64,000 bases of DNA from Dugong dugon (lineage: Eukaryota > Chordata > Mammalia > Sirenia > Dugongidae): positions 126,898,714 to 126,962,713 of the forward strand of contig CM057460.1 of assembly GCA_030035585.1 (NCBI GenBank). Direction: 5' to 3'. Positions within the stretch are counted from its first letter, which is position 1. Every line of letters begins with the position of its first letter. Positions 11,640 to 21,086 of the stretch are shown here, piece by piece. The notes below the pieces were generated by a model. The model saw nothing but the letters and a program-made list of their open reading frames with translations. It was not told the DNA's origin and searched no databases. The translations under genes and the position numbers were made by a program.

Positions 11640-11850
11640 GGGGAGCCCTGGGTTTGGGGTCAGAAGACCCTGGATTCCAATGAGGCCCTGCCACTTGCTT
11701 GCAAGGTTGTCTATTTTAAGCTTTGTTTGTTTGTTTTTGTTTTTATACCTTTATGAGCCTAGTTTCTTTATCTACAAGATGGGAGTGACATCATACATGG
11801 GGTTGATTTGAAAATTAAATGAGAAAACACGGTAGGTGTTTAATCCCAGG
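11640..11850 (+). mobile_element. MIR remnant
   Basis: Follows the MIR order: 'CTGGATTCCAATGAGGC', 'TTTATCTACAAGATGGGAG', then 'GAAAATTAAATGAGAAAAC'. A T-rich GTTT expansion interrupts it. Confidence 0.6.
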
Positions 11851-12299
11851 GGTCATGCTGGTGGTAATCTATCGGCAGCTGATGCACCATGTTTGACTTG
11901 CTCACATACCACTCACCTGTGGGACCTCTTCAGAGCCACTTATCATTAATGATGACTCAATGTGAAGTCTAGGTGACATTGTCAGGACATTTCCCAATGT
12001 CCTTACACTGAAATGGCCCAGCCTGGTTGGTTTTGTTCCCATGCTGTTTTACATAGCGTTAATCCAAAGGGCACTTGCCATTCTCATTCACTTAGCAAAT
12101 CAATTCGTGCATATTGCCAGAATCTCCTTGGTTACTCTGAGGTTTAGGTTGATGGACTACATTAATACCAAGGCAGACAGAGTTAAGGTGAGGATTTCAC
12201 TTTTAAAAATACACATTATTTCTTTTAGCTCAGAACTCTCCGTTAAAGGCTCATACAACCTCCTACTCTTTGGGTTTGCGGTTGCCAGTTCTACTTACC
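11851..12299. other. Unique sequence, no gene seen
   Basis: Nothing recognised. Confidence 0.4.
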
Positions 12300-12520
12300 A
12301 CACACCCACTGTCACCTGCTGCTCTCATAGTCGCTCCTCTGACTGGACTCTTGGTGGCTCCTTACTACCTACAGAATCAAGTCCTCAGTCTTCAGCTTGG
12401 CTACTCGACTTTACAAACATTTTGTGGGGTGTGCAAACACAATCCATGGTGCCCTTGGGAGCACATTCTTTCTTTCTGCTGTTCACCCCATCCACAATGC
12501 CCTTCCTCACCAACAGTCCT
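12300..12520 (+). mobile_element. L2 remnant
   Basis: Resembles the L2 3' region: 'GGTGGCTCCTTACTACCTAC', 'AATCAAGTCCTCAGTCTTCA', then 'CTTTCTGCTGTTCACC'. Strongly diverged. Confidence 0.5.
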
Positions 12521-12544
12521 ACCTACCTACCTACCATCAGCTTC

Positions 12545-12720
12545 TGTCTAGTAGCTTTTGTCTCTTAGCGACTCCATGTGTTTTAGAGTAGAACTGCGCT
12601 GGGCTACTAACCAAAAGGGTGGCGGTTTGAACCCAGCCAGAGGCATCTGGGAAGAAAGGCCTAGTGACTGACTTTGAAAGGTCACAACCATAAAAACCAT
12701 ATGGAGCACCAGTAGCCCTG
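12545..12720 (+). mobile_element. AfroSINE fragments in opposite orientations, fused
   Basis: 12545-12598 looks like the reverse complement of an AfroSINE 3' part ('CTTAGCGACTCCATGTG', 'AGAGTAGAACTGCGCT'). It runs directly into a forward body from 12599 ('GGGCTACTAACCAAAAGG', 'GGCCTAGTGACTGACTTTG', 'CATATGGAGCACCAG'). The forward piece lacks its usual tail. The structure suggests an inversion, template switch or nested truncated insertions. Confidence 0.7.
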
Positions 12721-13092
12721 TATCCCCAAATAGAATTCCCTTCACAAAGATATCTCTCATCCCGCAGCTGGAAGCAGCCTTCCTTCCTCAGAAGCCCCCA
12801 GCACTTGTCTGTGTCTTTCATATACCACTTATCACTTTCTAACTGGAAGAATATTCATTTAATCTCATCTACCTTTTTTTAGCACCTCTACTCATAGAAA
12901 TCTCCTTAAAGGCAAATTCCCTGCCTGATTCATTTTTGTAGCCCCGTGATACCAAGCACAGTACCTTTCACATGTTTTAGAATGAATTAGTGAATTGAGT
13001 GAATAGATTAAAATATTTGAAGTACAGAATAAAATAGTGGAACTAGTTTGAATATATTTAAAGCAATGTAGCCATATTACTTTCAAGTTATA
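12721..13092. other. Unique sequence, no gene seen
   Basis: AT-rich, nothing recognised. Confidence 0.4.
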
Positions 13093-13385
13093 CAGTTGTC
13101 CTTTGGTATCTGCGGGGGGATTGGTTCCATTACCCCCTTGGATAGAAAAATCCCCAGATGCTCAAGTCCCTTATATGAAATGGCATAGTATTTGCATATA
13201 ACCTACACACATCCTCTTTTATACTTTAAATCATCTCTAGACTACTTATAATACCTGATACAATGTAAATGCTATGTAAATAGTTATTGTGCTATATTGT
13301 TTAGGGAATAATGATAAGAAAAAAAGTCTTTTTTTTCCATATTTTTTTGATCTGCAATTGGTTGAATCTTCAATTGATTGAATAC
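13093..13385. mobile_element. Tigger-type (TcMar) DNA transposon/MITE remnant
   Basis: Begins after a TA with 'CAGTTGTCCTTTGGTATC', the Tigger/pogo-type terminal inverted repeat. The family phrases 'AGATGCTCAAGTCCCTTATA', 'TTTAAATCATCTCTAGA' and 'ATTGTTTAGGGAATAATGA' follow. The right terminal repeat is decayed or lost. No transposase frame. Confidence 0.75.
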
Positions 13386-13404
13386 TGTATCATTTTGCTT
13401 ATTC

Positions 13405-13620
13405 TTGGAGTCCCTGGGTGCTACAAATACTTAACATACTTGGCTGCTAACTGATAGGTTGGAGGGTTAGGTTCACCCAGAAGTGCCTGGGAAGAAAGGC
13501 CTGGCAGTCTACTTCCAAAAAATCAGCGATTGAAAACCCTGTGGAGCACAGCTCTACTCTGACACACATGAGGTTTCCATGAGTCTGAGTTGACTCCATG
13601 GCAACTGTTTTTTTTTTTTA
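13405..13620 (+). mobile_element. AfroSINE variant
   Basis: Head 'TTGGAGTCCCTGGGTG', body 'CAGTCTACTTCCAAAAAATC' and 'GAAAACCCTGTGGAGCAC', tail 'CCATGAGTCTGAGTTGAC' followed by a poly-T. Confidence 0.88.
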
Positions 13621-14167
13621 CTGGTTTTATTCCTTACTCTTGGAGATTCTCGGGTACTAGTTCTCCATGGGAATGCTGTATTAATGGATTCCACAGTAAG
13701 GAGGCTTTCCTTTTTATTGACCTTTTATCAATATGAGTAGGCCTCTATTTCAGTTCAGTCACCATGTGTTTGAGCCCCCGCCACGTGTCGGGGACCCAAG
13801 CTCCATGCTGGGAATGAGCAGGGGACAGTCCCCTGTCCTGGCGTGCTCATCCTTCAGTGTGGGAGACACACCTGAAAACAAGCGATTACAAGGCAGCATG
13901 ATGAGAGCGACAGGGACAGGGCGTAGCTCACAAGAAGAGTAATCCCCTCTGCCAGGGCATGACCACCACCCAGAGGGGGCGGATCCATTTCCAAGAGCCA
14001 TGCCCCACTCTGCTCTGCTTTCCCCACAGCAGAGGATACACAGAGCCCTCTCCACTCAGCTACTTCACTCACCGCCATCGTCCCCAGCCCACCTCCCACC
14101 ACAGGCAAAATTCCGAGGGTCCCACACCATCCCCTCCAAGCCTTTCCACTCAATATTTTTAGATTAC
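13621..14167. other. Mostly unique; possible old L2/MIR-type piece
   Basis: 13765-13945 loosely resembles an old interspersed repeat ('GCTGGGAATGAGCAGGGGAC', 'GTGTGGGAGACACACCTG'). No gene recognised. Confidence 0.35.
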
Positions 14168-14354
14168 TCATTACCATGGAATGGATTCTGACTCATGACA
14201 ACTCAGAGTAGAGCTGCTCCATAGGGTTTTCTTGGCTATAATCTTTATGGAAGCAGATTGCCAGAACTCTCTTCTGTGGTACTGCTGGGTGGCTTCAAAC
14301 TGTCAACCTTTAGATTAGAAGTCGAGTGCAGACTGTTTGTGCCACCTAGAGACC
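14168..14354 (-). mobile_element. AfroSINE, antisense
   Basis: Reverse long-form copy: 'TATAATCTTTATGGAAGCAG', ending 'TTTGTGCCACCTAGAGACC'. It lies next to the palindrome at 14360. Confidence 0.88.
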
Positions 14355-14359
14355 TATTT

Positions 14360-14437
14360 TTAAGTTAAGTTGTATGAAATTGCCAATCGGCAACTATTTT
14401 TTACTAAAAAGTGGCAATTTCATGCAGTTTAACTTAA
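14360..14437. repeat. 78-bp palindrome, MITE-like
   Basis: Two 26-bp inverted arms at 14360-14385 and 14412-14437 match at 23 of 26 positions, around a 26-bp spacer. Both ends are TTAA. It looks like a small non-autonomous DNA transposon (compare the mariner-derived MADE1 layout, although the sequence differs). I do not recognise the family. Confidence 0.6.
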
Positions 14438-14640
14438 TACTTCTCCCTTGGCCTTGGTAACACTTCTTATGGGATGACGGCTGAGGATAAATTTGTAAAA
14501 AGGAGGCAAAAAGAACTGTCTCTACTTGGACCCTTCTTACTCCACCCCTGGGATGATCTTCTCAGCTCTTCTTTTGCAAACTCTTCCTCCTCTCCTTCCT
14601 CAGGTGGGAGTGTTTCCCAGGCTTTGACCTGATTTCTTTA
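14438..14640. other. Unique sequence, no gene seen
   Basis: Nothing recognised. Confidence 0.35.
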
Positions 14641-14644
14641 TTAC

Positions 14645-14790
14645 TTCTTTTTTTTTTTAAATTGTGTTAAAATATACGTATGATAAAACATTTGCCAATC
14701 CAGCATGTTTTACACGTACAATTCTGTGACCCTGATTGTGGTCACCATGTTGTGCAGCTATCACCACTGTTCTTTATTACCTCTTAATAC
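14645..14790 (-). mobile_element. L1 3'UTR end, antisense
   Basis: Poly-T followed by 'AAATTGTGTTAAAATATACG', 'TACACGTACAATTCTGTG' and 'CATGTTGTGCAGCTATCACC', as in L1MA-type 3' ends read in reverse. 5'-truncated. Confidence 0.75.
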
Positions 14791-15828
14791 TCAGAGCTCA
14801 TCCACTCACATTTCAACCAGTTACTTCGTAGAGAGATCCCAGAGCTAAACCTACCCTCTGTGCTGAGATACAGTCCTGCCTTTTCCAATGCCCAGATGTC
14901 CCACCAGAGGTCTTGCCAAGGGGAAAAGAACGTGATAGTTGTATCCTTCTAGGCTTCCACACCCAAAGATGAGGATGGGCGTGGGAGTGTGGATGGACTC
15001 GCAAGCCCTTTCCCACTGCTGGGGACACAGCTGAGGCCCTTGCCTCTCCTCAGCTCTAAAGGGCACCATAGTTCAATGGCTCTGTATCCTTCATACAACT
15101 CCCTCCAAGAAATGCCTGTCAGGCAGAGGGCAAAGCTCTTTGTGCAGATGGTAAACTGAGGCACTGAAAAGTAAAACAAATGTTGAGCAAAGCAGACAAG
15201 AGCCTTGCTGAAAGCTAGGGCTCAAAACGTCTTATCATTCTAGATAAAAAGAAGAAAAAGAAAAGGAAAAACAGAGAGCAAGTTGACAGCCAGCTCTTGT
15301 TGGTAATGGCATAATTATCATGTTACTGGGTGTCCACTGCATGCAGTGTGGTGTGTGAGGCACCAGGGGACAAAGGGGGGTCCCTAGGCCTCAGCCAGTG
15401 GAGGGGATGCATTCCAGATATTCCTGTCATCTCCTGTCAGATGTTCCATACGGAAGGGAGAAATCATGGTGGACACACCAGGATACATTTCTGGCTTCAG
15501 TGGCCTGAGGAATAAAATATTTCATATACGTGGTGGTCACATTTTATGCAACAGATGCTTTTCTGAAGACCTTGCATAATTCAAGACATATTTTCCCATA
15601 GCAACAAATGTAAACTCGGGCGGATGTGTTTCAGGAGAACATAAATTTATAATTACTACATTGTACTTTTGCTTTAAAGCTGCTTTTTATTTTTCTTAGC
15701 ATTATGTTTAATATGTTGCAGAGCTTTTTCCTAAATTAACAGCACATCAGAGCATACAGTTGGGCTTCTTCAAGGCATTTTACCAAATCTAACCTACCTT
15801 GAAAGGTTATTGATTTGGGGGCACTTTT
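14791..15828. other. Unique sequence, no gene seen
   Basis: Open frames near 14813-15179 have no recognised similarity. The A-rich 'AAAAAGAAGAAAAAGAAAAGG' tract at about 15246 is low complexity. Confidence 0.4.
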
Positions 15829-16063
15829 TGGAGTCCCTGGGTGGCACAGTTAAGTGCTTGACTACTAACTGAAAGGTTAGTGGTTTGAACCTAACCAGAG
15901 ACACCTCAGAAGAAAGGCCTGGTGATCCGCTTCGGGAAGGTCACAGCCTCAAAAACTCTATGAAGCAGTTCTACACTGCACACATGGGGTCACCTAGGGA
16001 TGCCTGCACACTTGAGATCACCATGAATCAGAATTGACTTGACAGCAACTGGTTTTTTGGTTT
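15829..16063 (+). mobile_element. AfroSINE, with short internal insertion
   Basis: Head 'TGGAGTCCCTGGGTGGC', body 'GGCCTGGTGATCCGCTTC', and tail 'CACCATGAATCAGAATTGAC' ending GGTTTTTTGGTTT. About 25 extra bases ('CCTAGGGATGCCTGCACAC') sit between 'ACATGGGGTCA' and the tail. Confidence 0.88.
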
Positions 16064-16122
16064 GACCAGCTTTAGCATGAGCAGCCCCATTGAGTGATCT
16101 TTTAGATGATACTGCTACCATA

Positions 16123-16123
<1 letters not shown>

Positions 16124-16161
<38 letters not shown>

Positions 16162-16837
16162 TTTTTTTTTTTTAATTGTGATTTAAGTGAAAGTTTACAG
16201 AGCAAGTCAGCCTCTCATTAAACAGTCAATACACCAATTGTTTCGTGACATTCGTTGCCAACCGCGCATGAGTCAGCACTCTCCCACCCCACCTTCCCTG
16301 TTTCCATTCATACAGTTTTCCTCTCCCTTCCTGTCTTCTAGTCCTTGCTTTTGGACTAATATGCCCATTGGTCTTGTATATAGTTTTTTTTTTTTTAATT
16401 GTCGTACTTTAAGTGAAAGTTTACAATTCAAGTTAGTGTCTCATACAAAAATTTATACATGCATTGTTATGTGACCCTAATTGCTCTCCCTATACTGTGA
16501 CAGCACACTCCTCCTTTCCACTCCTGATTTCCCGTGTCCATTCAACCAGTCCCTAACCCTCTCTGCCTTCTCATCTCACCTCTGGACAGGAGCTGCCCAT
16601 TTAATCTCATGTGTCTACTTGAGCTAAGAAGCACGCTCTTCACGCGTATCATTTTATGTCTCATAGTCCAGTCTAATCTTTGTCTGAAGAGTTGGCCTCG
16701 GGACTTGTTTTAGTTCTGGGTTGACAGAGAATCCGGGAGCCATGGTCTCTGGGGTTACTCCAGTCTCAGACCATTAAGTCTGTTCTTTTTACTAGTATAT
16801 GAGTTCTGCACGCCACTTTTCTCCTGCTCCATCAGGG
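16124..16837 (-). mobile_element. Composite antisense L1 insertion with two L1 3' tails
   Basis: One 13-bp target duplication, ACTGCTACCATAT (16111-16123 and 16838-16850), encloses the whole block. On the plus strand it holds (TA)n, a poly-T, and an L1 3'UTR piece (16174-16381). A second poly-T (16386-16398) and a second, homologous L1 3'UTR piece (16399-16837) follow. Both pieces begin 'AATTGT...TTTAAGTGAAAGTTTACA' and then diverge as different subfamilies. Read 5' to 3' on the minus strand, the order is L1 tail, poly-A, second L1 tail, poly-A. Confidence 0.75.
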
Positions 16838-16850
16838 ACTGCTACCATAT

Positions 16851-17470
16851 TTTTAAAAGATAATGAATTATAACAGTGAAGACTAAAATATTAGCAAAAC
16901 ACTCACGAAGATACTAGCAAACTCTTTGATATGTGGAAACAAGGAAGAGGTTCACAGAATACAGATACTGAGAGGGAATGGCAGGTATTTCTGTGGCCTA
17001 GCATGTGTGAAAAGCATAAACTGTTTCCAAGGCCCTCTGAAATGATGCAGTTCTCGATGAATTTTTTTTTCTTTCTTTTAGTTTTGGAGGATTCACATTA
17101 ATTCCAATTTTGATAACGTGAGACTTTACCAATATTATTTTATGTCACATGGCTTCAGATTTGTACAGTTAAGATTTTTATAAAATGTGATCACACTGTA
17201 CTAACTAACTGGGGTTTCTTGTGCCTGACAACTTGCATTGCAGATGTAAGGAGATGGTGGTAAGGAGTGCTACAGGGTGGGCTGGGCCTGGGAAGCAGCT
17301 GGTGGTAAAAGGAGGTGGCTTTTCCCCTTCCAGTGCCCTGCTGGTTGGTCTTCTCTCCAAATATGGAGGTGATAAAAGCTCATTAACTGCCTCTTCTACT
17401 GGCAAACCCCACCAGAAAACACCCCAGGAGGGATATTCCAGGTGTGTGGATTCCCTAAATAGTTCTAGGG
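16851..17470. other. Unique sequence, no gene seen
   Basis: Overlapping open frames on both strands at 17205-17547 have no recognised similarity. Confidence 0.4.
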
Positions 17471-17630
17471 CAGTGATTCTCAAAATGTGGTCCTTGATCA
17501 GCAGCATCAGCATTTCCTGGGGGGTCCTGTTGGAATGCACAATCTGATTCAGTAGGGCTAGGGTGGGGCCTGAGAGATTTCTAACAGCTCCCAGGGACTA
17601 CAGATGCTACTGGTGCATGAGTAGCCAGGC
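17471..17630 (+). mobile_element. MER5A-type hAT (Charlie) MITE
   Basis: 'CAGTGATTCTCAAAATGTGG', 'TGATTCAGTAGGGCTAGGG', 'GGGGCCTGAGAGATTTCTAA' and 'CAGATGCTACTGGTGCA' follow MER5A order. The right terminal inverted repeat is decayed. Confidence 0.82.
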
Positions 17631-17767
17631 TCTAGGGTGTTTTTCGGGTCCATATGCCCCCCACCCCCATCTCTTCACTCACTTGTAAATACTTAAAATC
17701 CACCTTTATTGTACAGTTAGAGAAAAGTCCAAGTGACCTGCTTTTGTGAAGAAGTATCAGTGATGAG

Positions 17768-17932
17768 AAGCCCTGGTAGCGCAGTGGTTAAGAGCTCCGC
17801 TGCCAACCAAAAGGTTGGCAGTCCAAATCCACCAGCCACTCCTTCGAAACCCGATGGGACAATTCTACTCTATCCTATTAGGATCACTATGAGTCAGAAT
17901 CGACTCAATGGCAGAGAGTGTTTTGTTTTTGG
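17768..17932 (+). mobile_element. AfroSINE (near-complete short form)
   Basis: Head 'AAGCCCTGGTAGCGCAGTGG', A-box-like 'GTGGTTAAGAGCTC', B-box region 'GGTTGGCAGTCCAAATCC', tail 'CACTATGAGTCAGAATCGAC' and a T-rich end. A good reference for the family in this window. Confidence 0.93.
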
Positions 17933-19050
17933 TGGGAAAAATCTCTCCCTTTGGTGGGGGAGAGAGGATGAGGGCCCTGACTTTGACCTGGGAGAGAGAA
18001 CAGAAAAAGGGGACTGAGGAGACCAGATTCACTTTGAAGACTTGACCATTCTGCGCAGGGCCAGCGGAACAAATGCAGGTGGCCACTGCCTCGGAATGTC
18101 TCGTGTTTCATGCGGCTTTTGTTATTTCATACGTCTGGCTTCATATAAATGAGCTTTGTTTAGCGGGGTTGGTTAATTGAGGTATCAAGGCATATGGTAT
18201 AGACCTTGGCCCCAAGGAGTGTAATGTAATTTATAACTGTTTCTAAGACTTGAGCAACTGAACTCTGTTCAGAAACCACTGCGATTATTTTTCAGTTTTT
18301 AAGTACTTTTTTATTCTGGATAGAAAAGTTGAAAATCATGAGGAAGCATGCTTTCTCCTCCAAACGCCACAGGTCCAGTACATGTCATAATATATTCAGC
18401 TTCTTGGGGAAATGAGATGACAATTCATCTTGGTGTGCACACCAAGACCAGCAGGCAATGTGCATTGATGAAATCACTGTGCGTGGGATTACTGAGATTT
18501 ATTTTCCTTCTTTAAACATTCCTTTTACTGTGGTTTTAATGATGTTTATACACTAAAAACATACACTTTATAAGGCTAAATAGTCTCTGAACTGTTTCTA
18601 TTGTGCATTGTATTGGTAGGGAGAGAATCAGCTCATTATTCCCACATAGTCAGGAGAGCGGAAAGTGATTAAACCTTTTGATAAGAAGATAAATGATAGG
18701 AAATCCATCTGAAAGCCGCACTGCTTAAGTCAGAGTTTCCACACTGAGCTAGCACAAAGCCCTCCTTCTGTGCAGGGTGCCCTGAGCAGCCTTATCCTTC
18801 CAGCTGTTGTCCCACATTGGCTTTGACACTCTCAGAGACTCACACCTGGGCTGGTAGTGTTTCCTGAAAAGCAAGACCCCCGAGACTAGCTCAGGCCCTT
18901 GCTCCACGATCCCACAGCACTCATCATTCTTGGGACAAGTTGTTCAATGTGTGTGTTTCTCTGATGCATACGCTCTAGGATGGTAGAGACTGTATCATTT
19001 GCCCAGTCTGGTATATATGGACACTCGGGAATGTTTGTTAGAAAGAAGGT
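17933..19050. other. Unique sequence, no gene seen
   Basis: Nothing recognised. It ends at the GGAT minisatellite. Confidence 0.4.
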
Positions 19051-19256
19051 GGATGAATGGATGGATGGATGGATGGATGGATGGATGGGCGTGTGAGTAA
19101 GTGGATAGGTGAATATATGGATGAATGGATGGGATGGATGAATGGATGGGATGGATGGATGGATGGGATAGATGAATAGATGGGATGGACGGATGGATGG
19201 GTGGATGGATGGATGGGATGGATGGATTGATGGGTGGACGGATGGATGGGTGGATG
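19051..19256. repeat. (GGAT)n minisatellite
   Basis: Tandem GGAT/GGAT(G) units with regular interruptions (GGGAT, GAAT, GGAC). They give His-Pro-Ser-Ile repeats on the minus strand, which are translation artefacts. A pure run of about eight units is at 19056-19087. Confidence 0.95.
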
Positions 19257-20425
19257 ATCAAGCTTTAAAGTGGCCATCATTGAATGCTTGTCCCTAGGCC
19301 AGACCTCTAGAAGTACTGAAAATTGAGAGACTTGGTTCTAGTCCTAGCCCTGTCATTAAACTTGTGACCCTGGGTAAGGAATTTACCCCTCTGAGACTTA
19401 GGCTTCTCATTGGGGAAGTCAAGGGAAGCCCATCTTTATTAGGGATTGTGTGTGGATACAATGATTTCTGCAAAAATGCATTGAAAAATACACCCCTTGA
19501 TCCCTAAGCTCTCAAACAGCACAGCCCATCTTCAATTTGCCTACTTCAGGCACCATAACTCAGATCTGGGACCTTGGCCCTCAAAGGCTTGTGATGTCAC
19601 CCTTGAAAGCACTCAGGGTACTCAGGCCTTCTAGCTTCCAATTACCTCTCACCCAGTCTCAGGCAGGGCAGAGCAGGGTCTGGCCTTCCAATCTTAGGCT
19701 TAGTATCTGCTAAGCAGGGAGTTATAAGAGATTATGGAAATACTACTCATTTGTATCACAGCCCACCTACCTCCCACTTCTGTGTTTCCAAACTTCAGAT
19801 AAAGCCTTGCATGATTAGGTTAGACTGGCCAACCACCAGGATGAATCTACTCTTATTTCATTTAACCCTCTGCAGTTTAATGTAGCAGGGGATACAGATT
19901 TTTTAAAATCCAGTTGTCATTTCTCTGGAAAAAAAATGTTTTTTCTTTTCTCATGTACAAGTAGATAAACAAAAGAAAAAAACCCAGACTTCACATTAAA
20001 CATTCTATTTATGCTCTTGATCCCTTGTCTGACAAATTAACAATGTTGTCACTTCCACAAGTCATATTCAGCTCTCTTTACTTTTGGAATTAATTGTGAT
20101 AGGTTGATAGAACTCCAAAGAGCATTGAAGAATACATTTGACTTTATTGCCAGCTTCCTCTAAATTTTGTCTCACTCATGTGAAAGCAACCACACTTTGT
20201 AATCCTGAATCAGGAATTTATCAAATCAAAGCTTTCTCTAGTGTCAGAATAAATTAGAGCACAAATGGTTTTCTTAAATAATACTAATAAAGAGAGGTTG
20301 ATGGCTGCATTTTCTGTTTCAAATATGAAATTATATTATTTACATGGGTTTATTTTTAGCAGGTCCTTTACCTAGGAGCTCAGGATGAATTGAATTCTTG
20401 GGCCCCCAAATTTACCATACTAATA
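19257..20425. other. Mostly unique sequence
   Basis: Contains one MIR-like stretch (19318-19432). The rest has no recognised gene or repeat. Confidence 0.4.
19318..19432 (+). mobile_element. MIR remnant
   Basis: 'CTAGTCCTAGCCCTGTCATT', 'TTGTGACCCTGGGTAAGG' and 'CCTCTGAGACTTAGGCTTCTC' match the MIR core. Confidence 0.72.
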
Positions 20426-20580
20426 AACCAAACCTGTTGCTGTTGATTCCAACTCATAGTGACCTTATAGGATGGAGTAGAACTGCCCCATAGGGTTTCA
20501 AAGGAGCAGCTTGGTGGATTTGAACTGCCAACCTTTTGGTTAGCAGCCTGAACTCTTAACCACTGTGCCACCAGGGCTCC
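20426..20580 (-). mobile_element. AfroSINE, antisense
   Basis: Reverse short-form copy: 'AACTCATAGTGACCTTATAG', 'ACCTTTTGGTTAGCAGCC', and 'CACTGTGCCACCAGGGCTCC' complementary to the head. Complete. Confidence 0.93.
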
Positions 20581-20671
20581 ACTGTACTAATGCTGGCTAA
20601 TAAATAAAGAAGAGGGACACATCAATAAAATTACTTTGGGCCTCAACAAATCTTTTGTTTAGGAAACAAAA

Positions 20672-20730
20672 AAGTGAGTTTGAACCCTGGCTTTGCCGTT
20701 TACTTACTGGCTCAATGTCTGCAGTGGAAA
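20672..20730 (+). mobile_element. MIR fragment (short)
   Basis: 'GAGTTTGAACCCTGGCTTTG' and 'TTTACTTACTGGCTC' resemble the MIR core. Confidence 0.45.
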
Positions 20731-20807
20731 ACTGTTGTTGGATGCCCATTGCTCATGTCCCTGTCTTCAAGTCACAGCAGCTCTTCCTCACCCACACTCC
20801 ACGTTTT

Positions 20808-21070
20808 TTTATTTTTTATTGAACTGTAGAAGAAGGTTTACAGAGCAAAGTAGTTTCTCATTAAGCAATTAATACAGATATTGTTTTGTGATAGTGGTTG
20901 CCAACTTCATGACATGTCAACACTCTCCCCTTCTTGACCTTGGGTTCCCCATTACCATCTTTCCTGTCCCCTCCTTCCTCTTGTCCTTGTCCCTGGGCTG
21001 ATGTGCCCATTTAGTCTCATTTTGTTTTATGGGCCTGTCTAATCTTTGGCTGAAGGGTGAACCTCAGGAG
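20808..21070 (-). mobile_element. L1 3'UTR end, antisense, with target duplication
   Basis: Poly-T, then a sequence homologous to the 16174-16381 piece ('GGTTTACAGAGCAAAGTAG', 'CACTCTCCCC', 'TGGGCTGATGTGCCCATTTA'). Flanks CCACACTCCACGTTTT (20792-20807) and CCACACTTCATGTTTT (21071-21086) match at 14 of 16; both differences are C to T. That is the expected size of an L1 target duplication. Confidence 0.8.
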
Positions 21071-21086
21071 CCACACTTCATGTTTT

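Noticed and set aside
12041-12568. 175-codon open frame on the plus strand
   Set aside because: Overlaps an L2-like remnant and runs into an AfroSINE. The hydrophobic composition comes from pyrimidine-rich DNA.
18995-19280. His-Pro-Ser-Ile repeat 'protein'
   Set aside because: Translation of the GGAT minisatellite.
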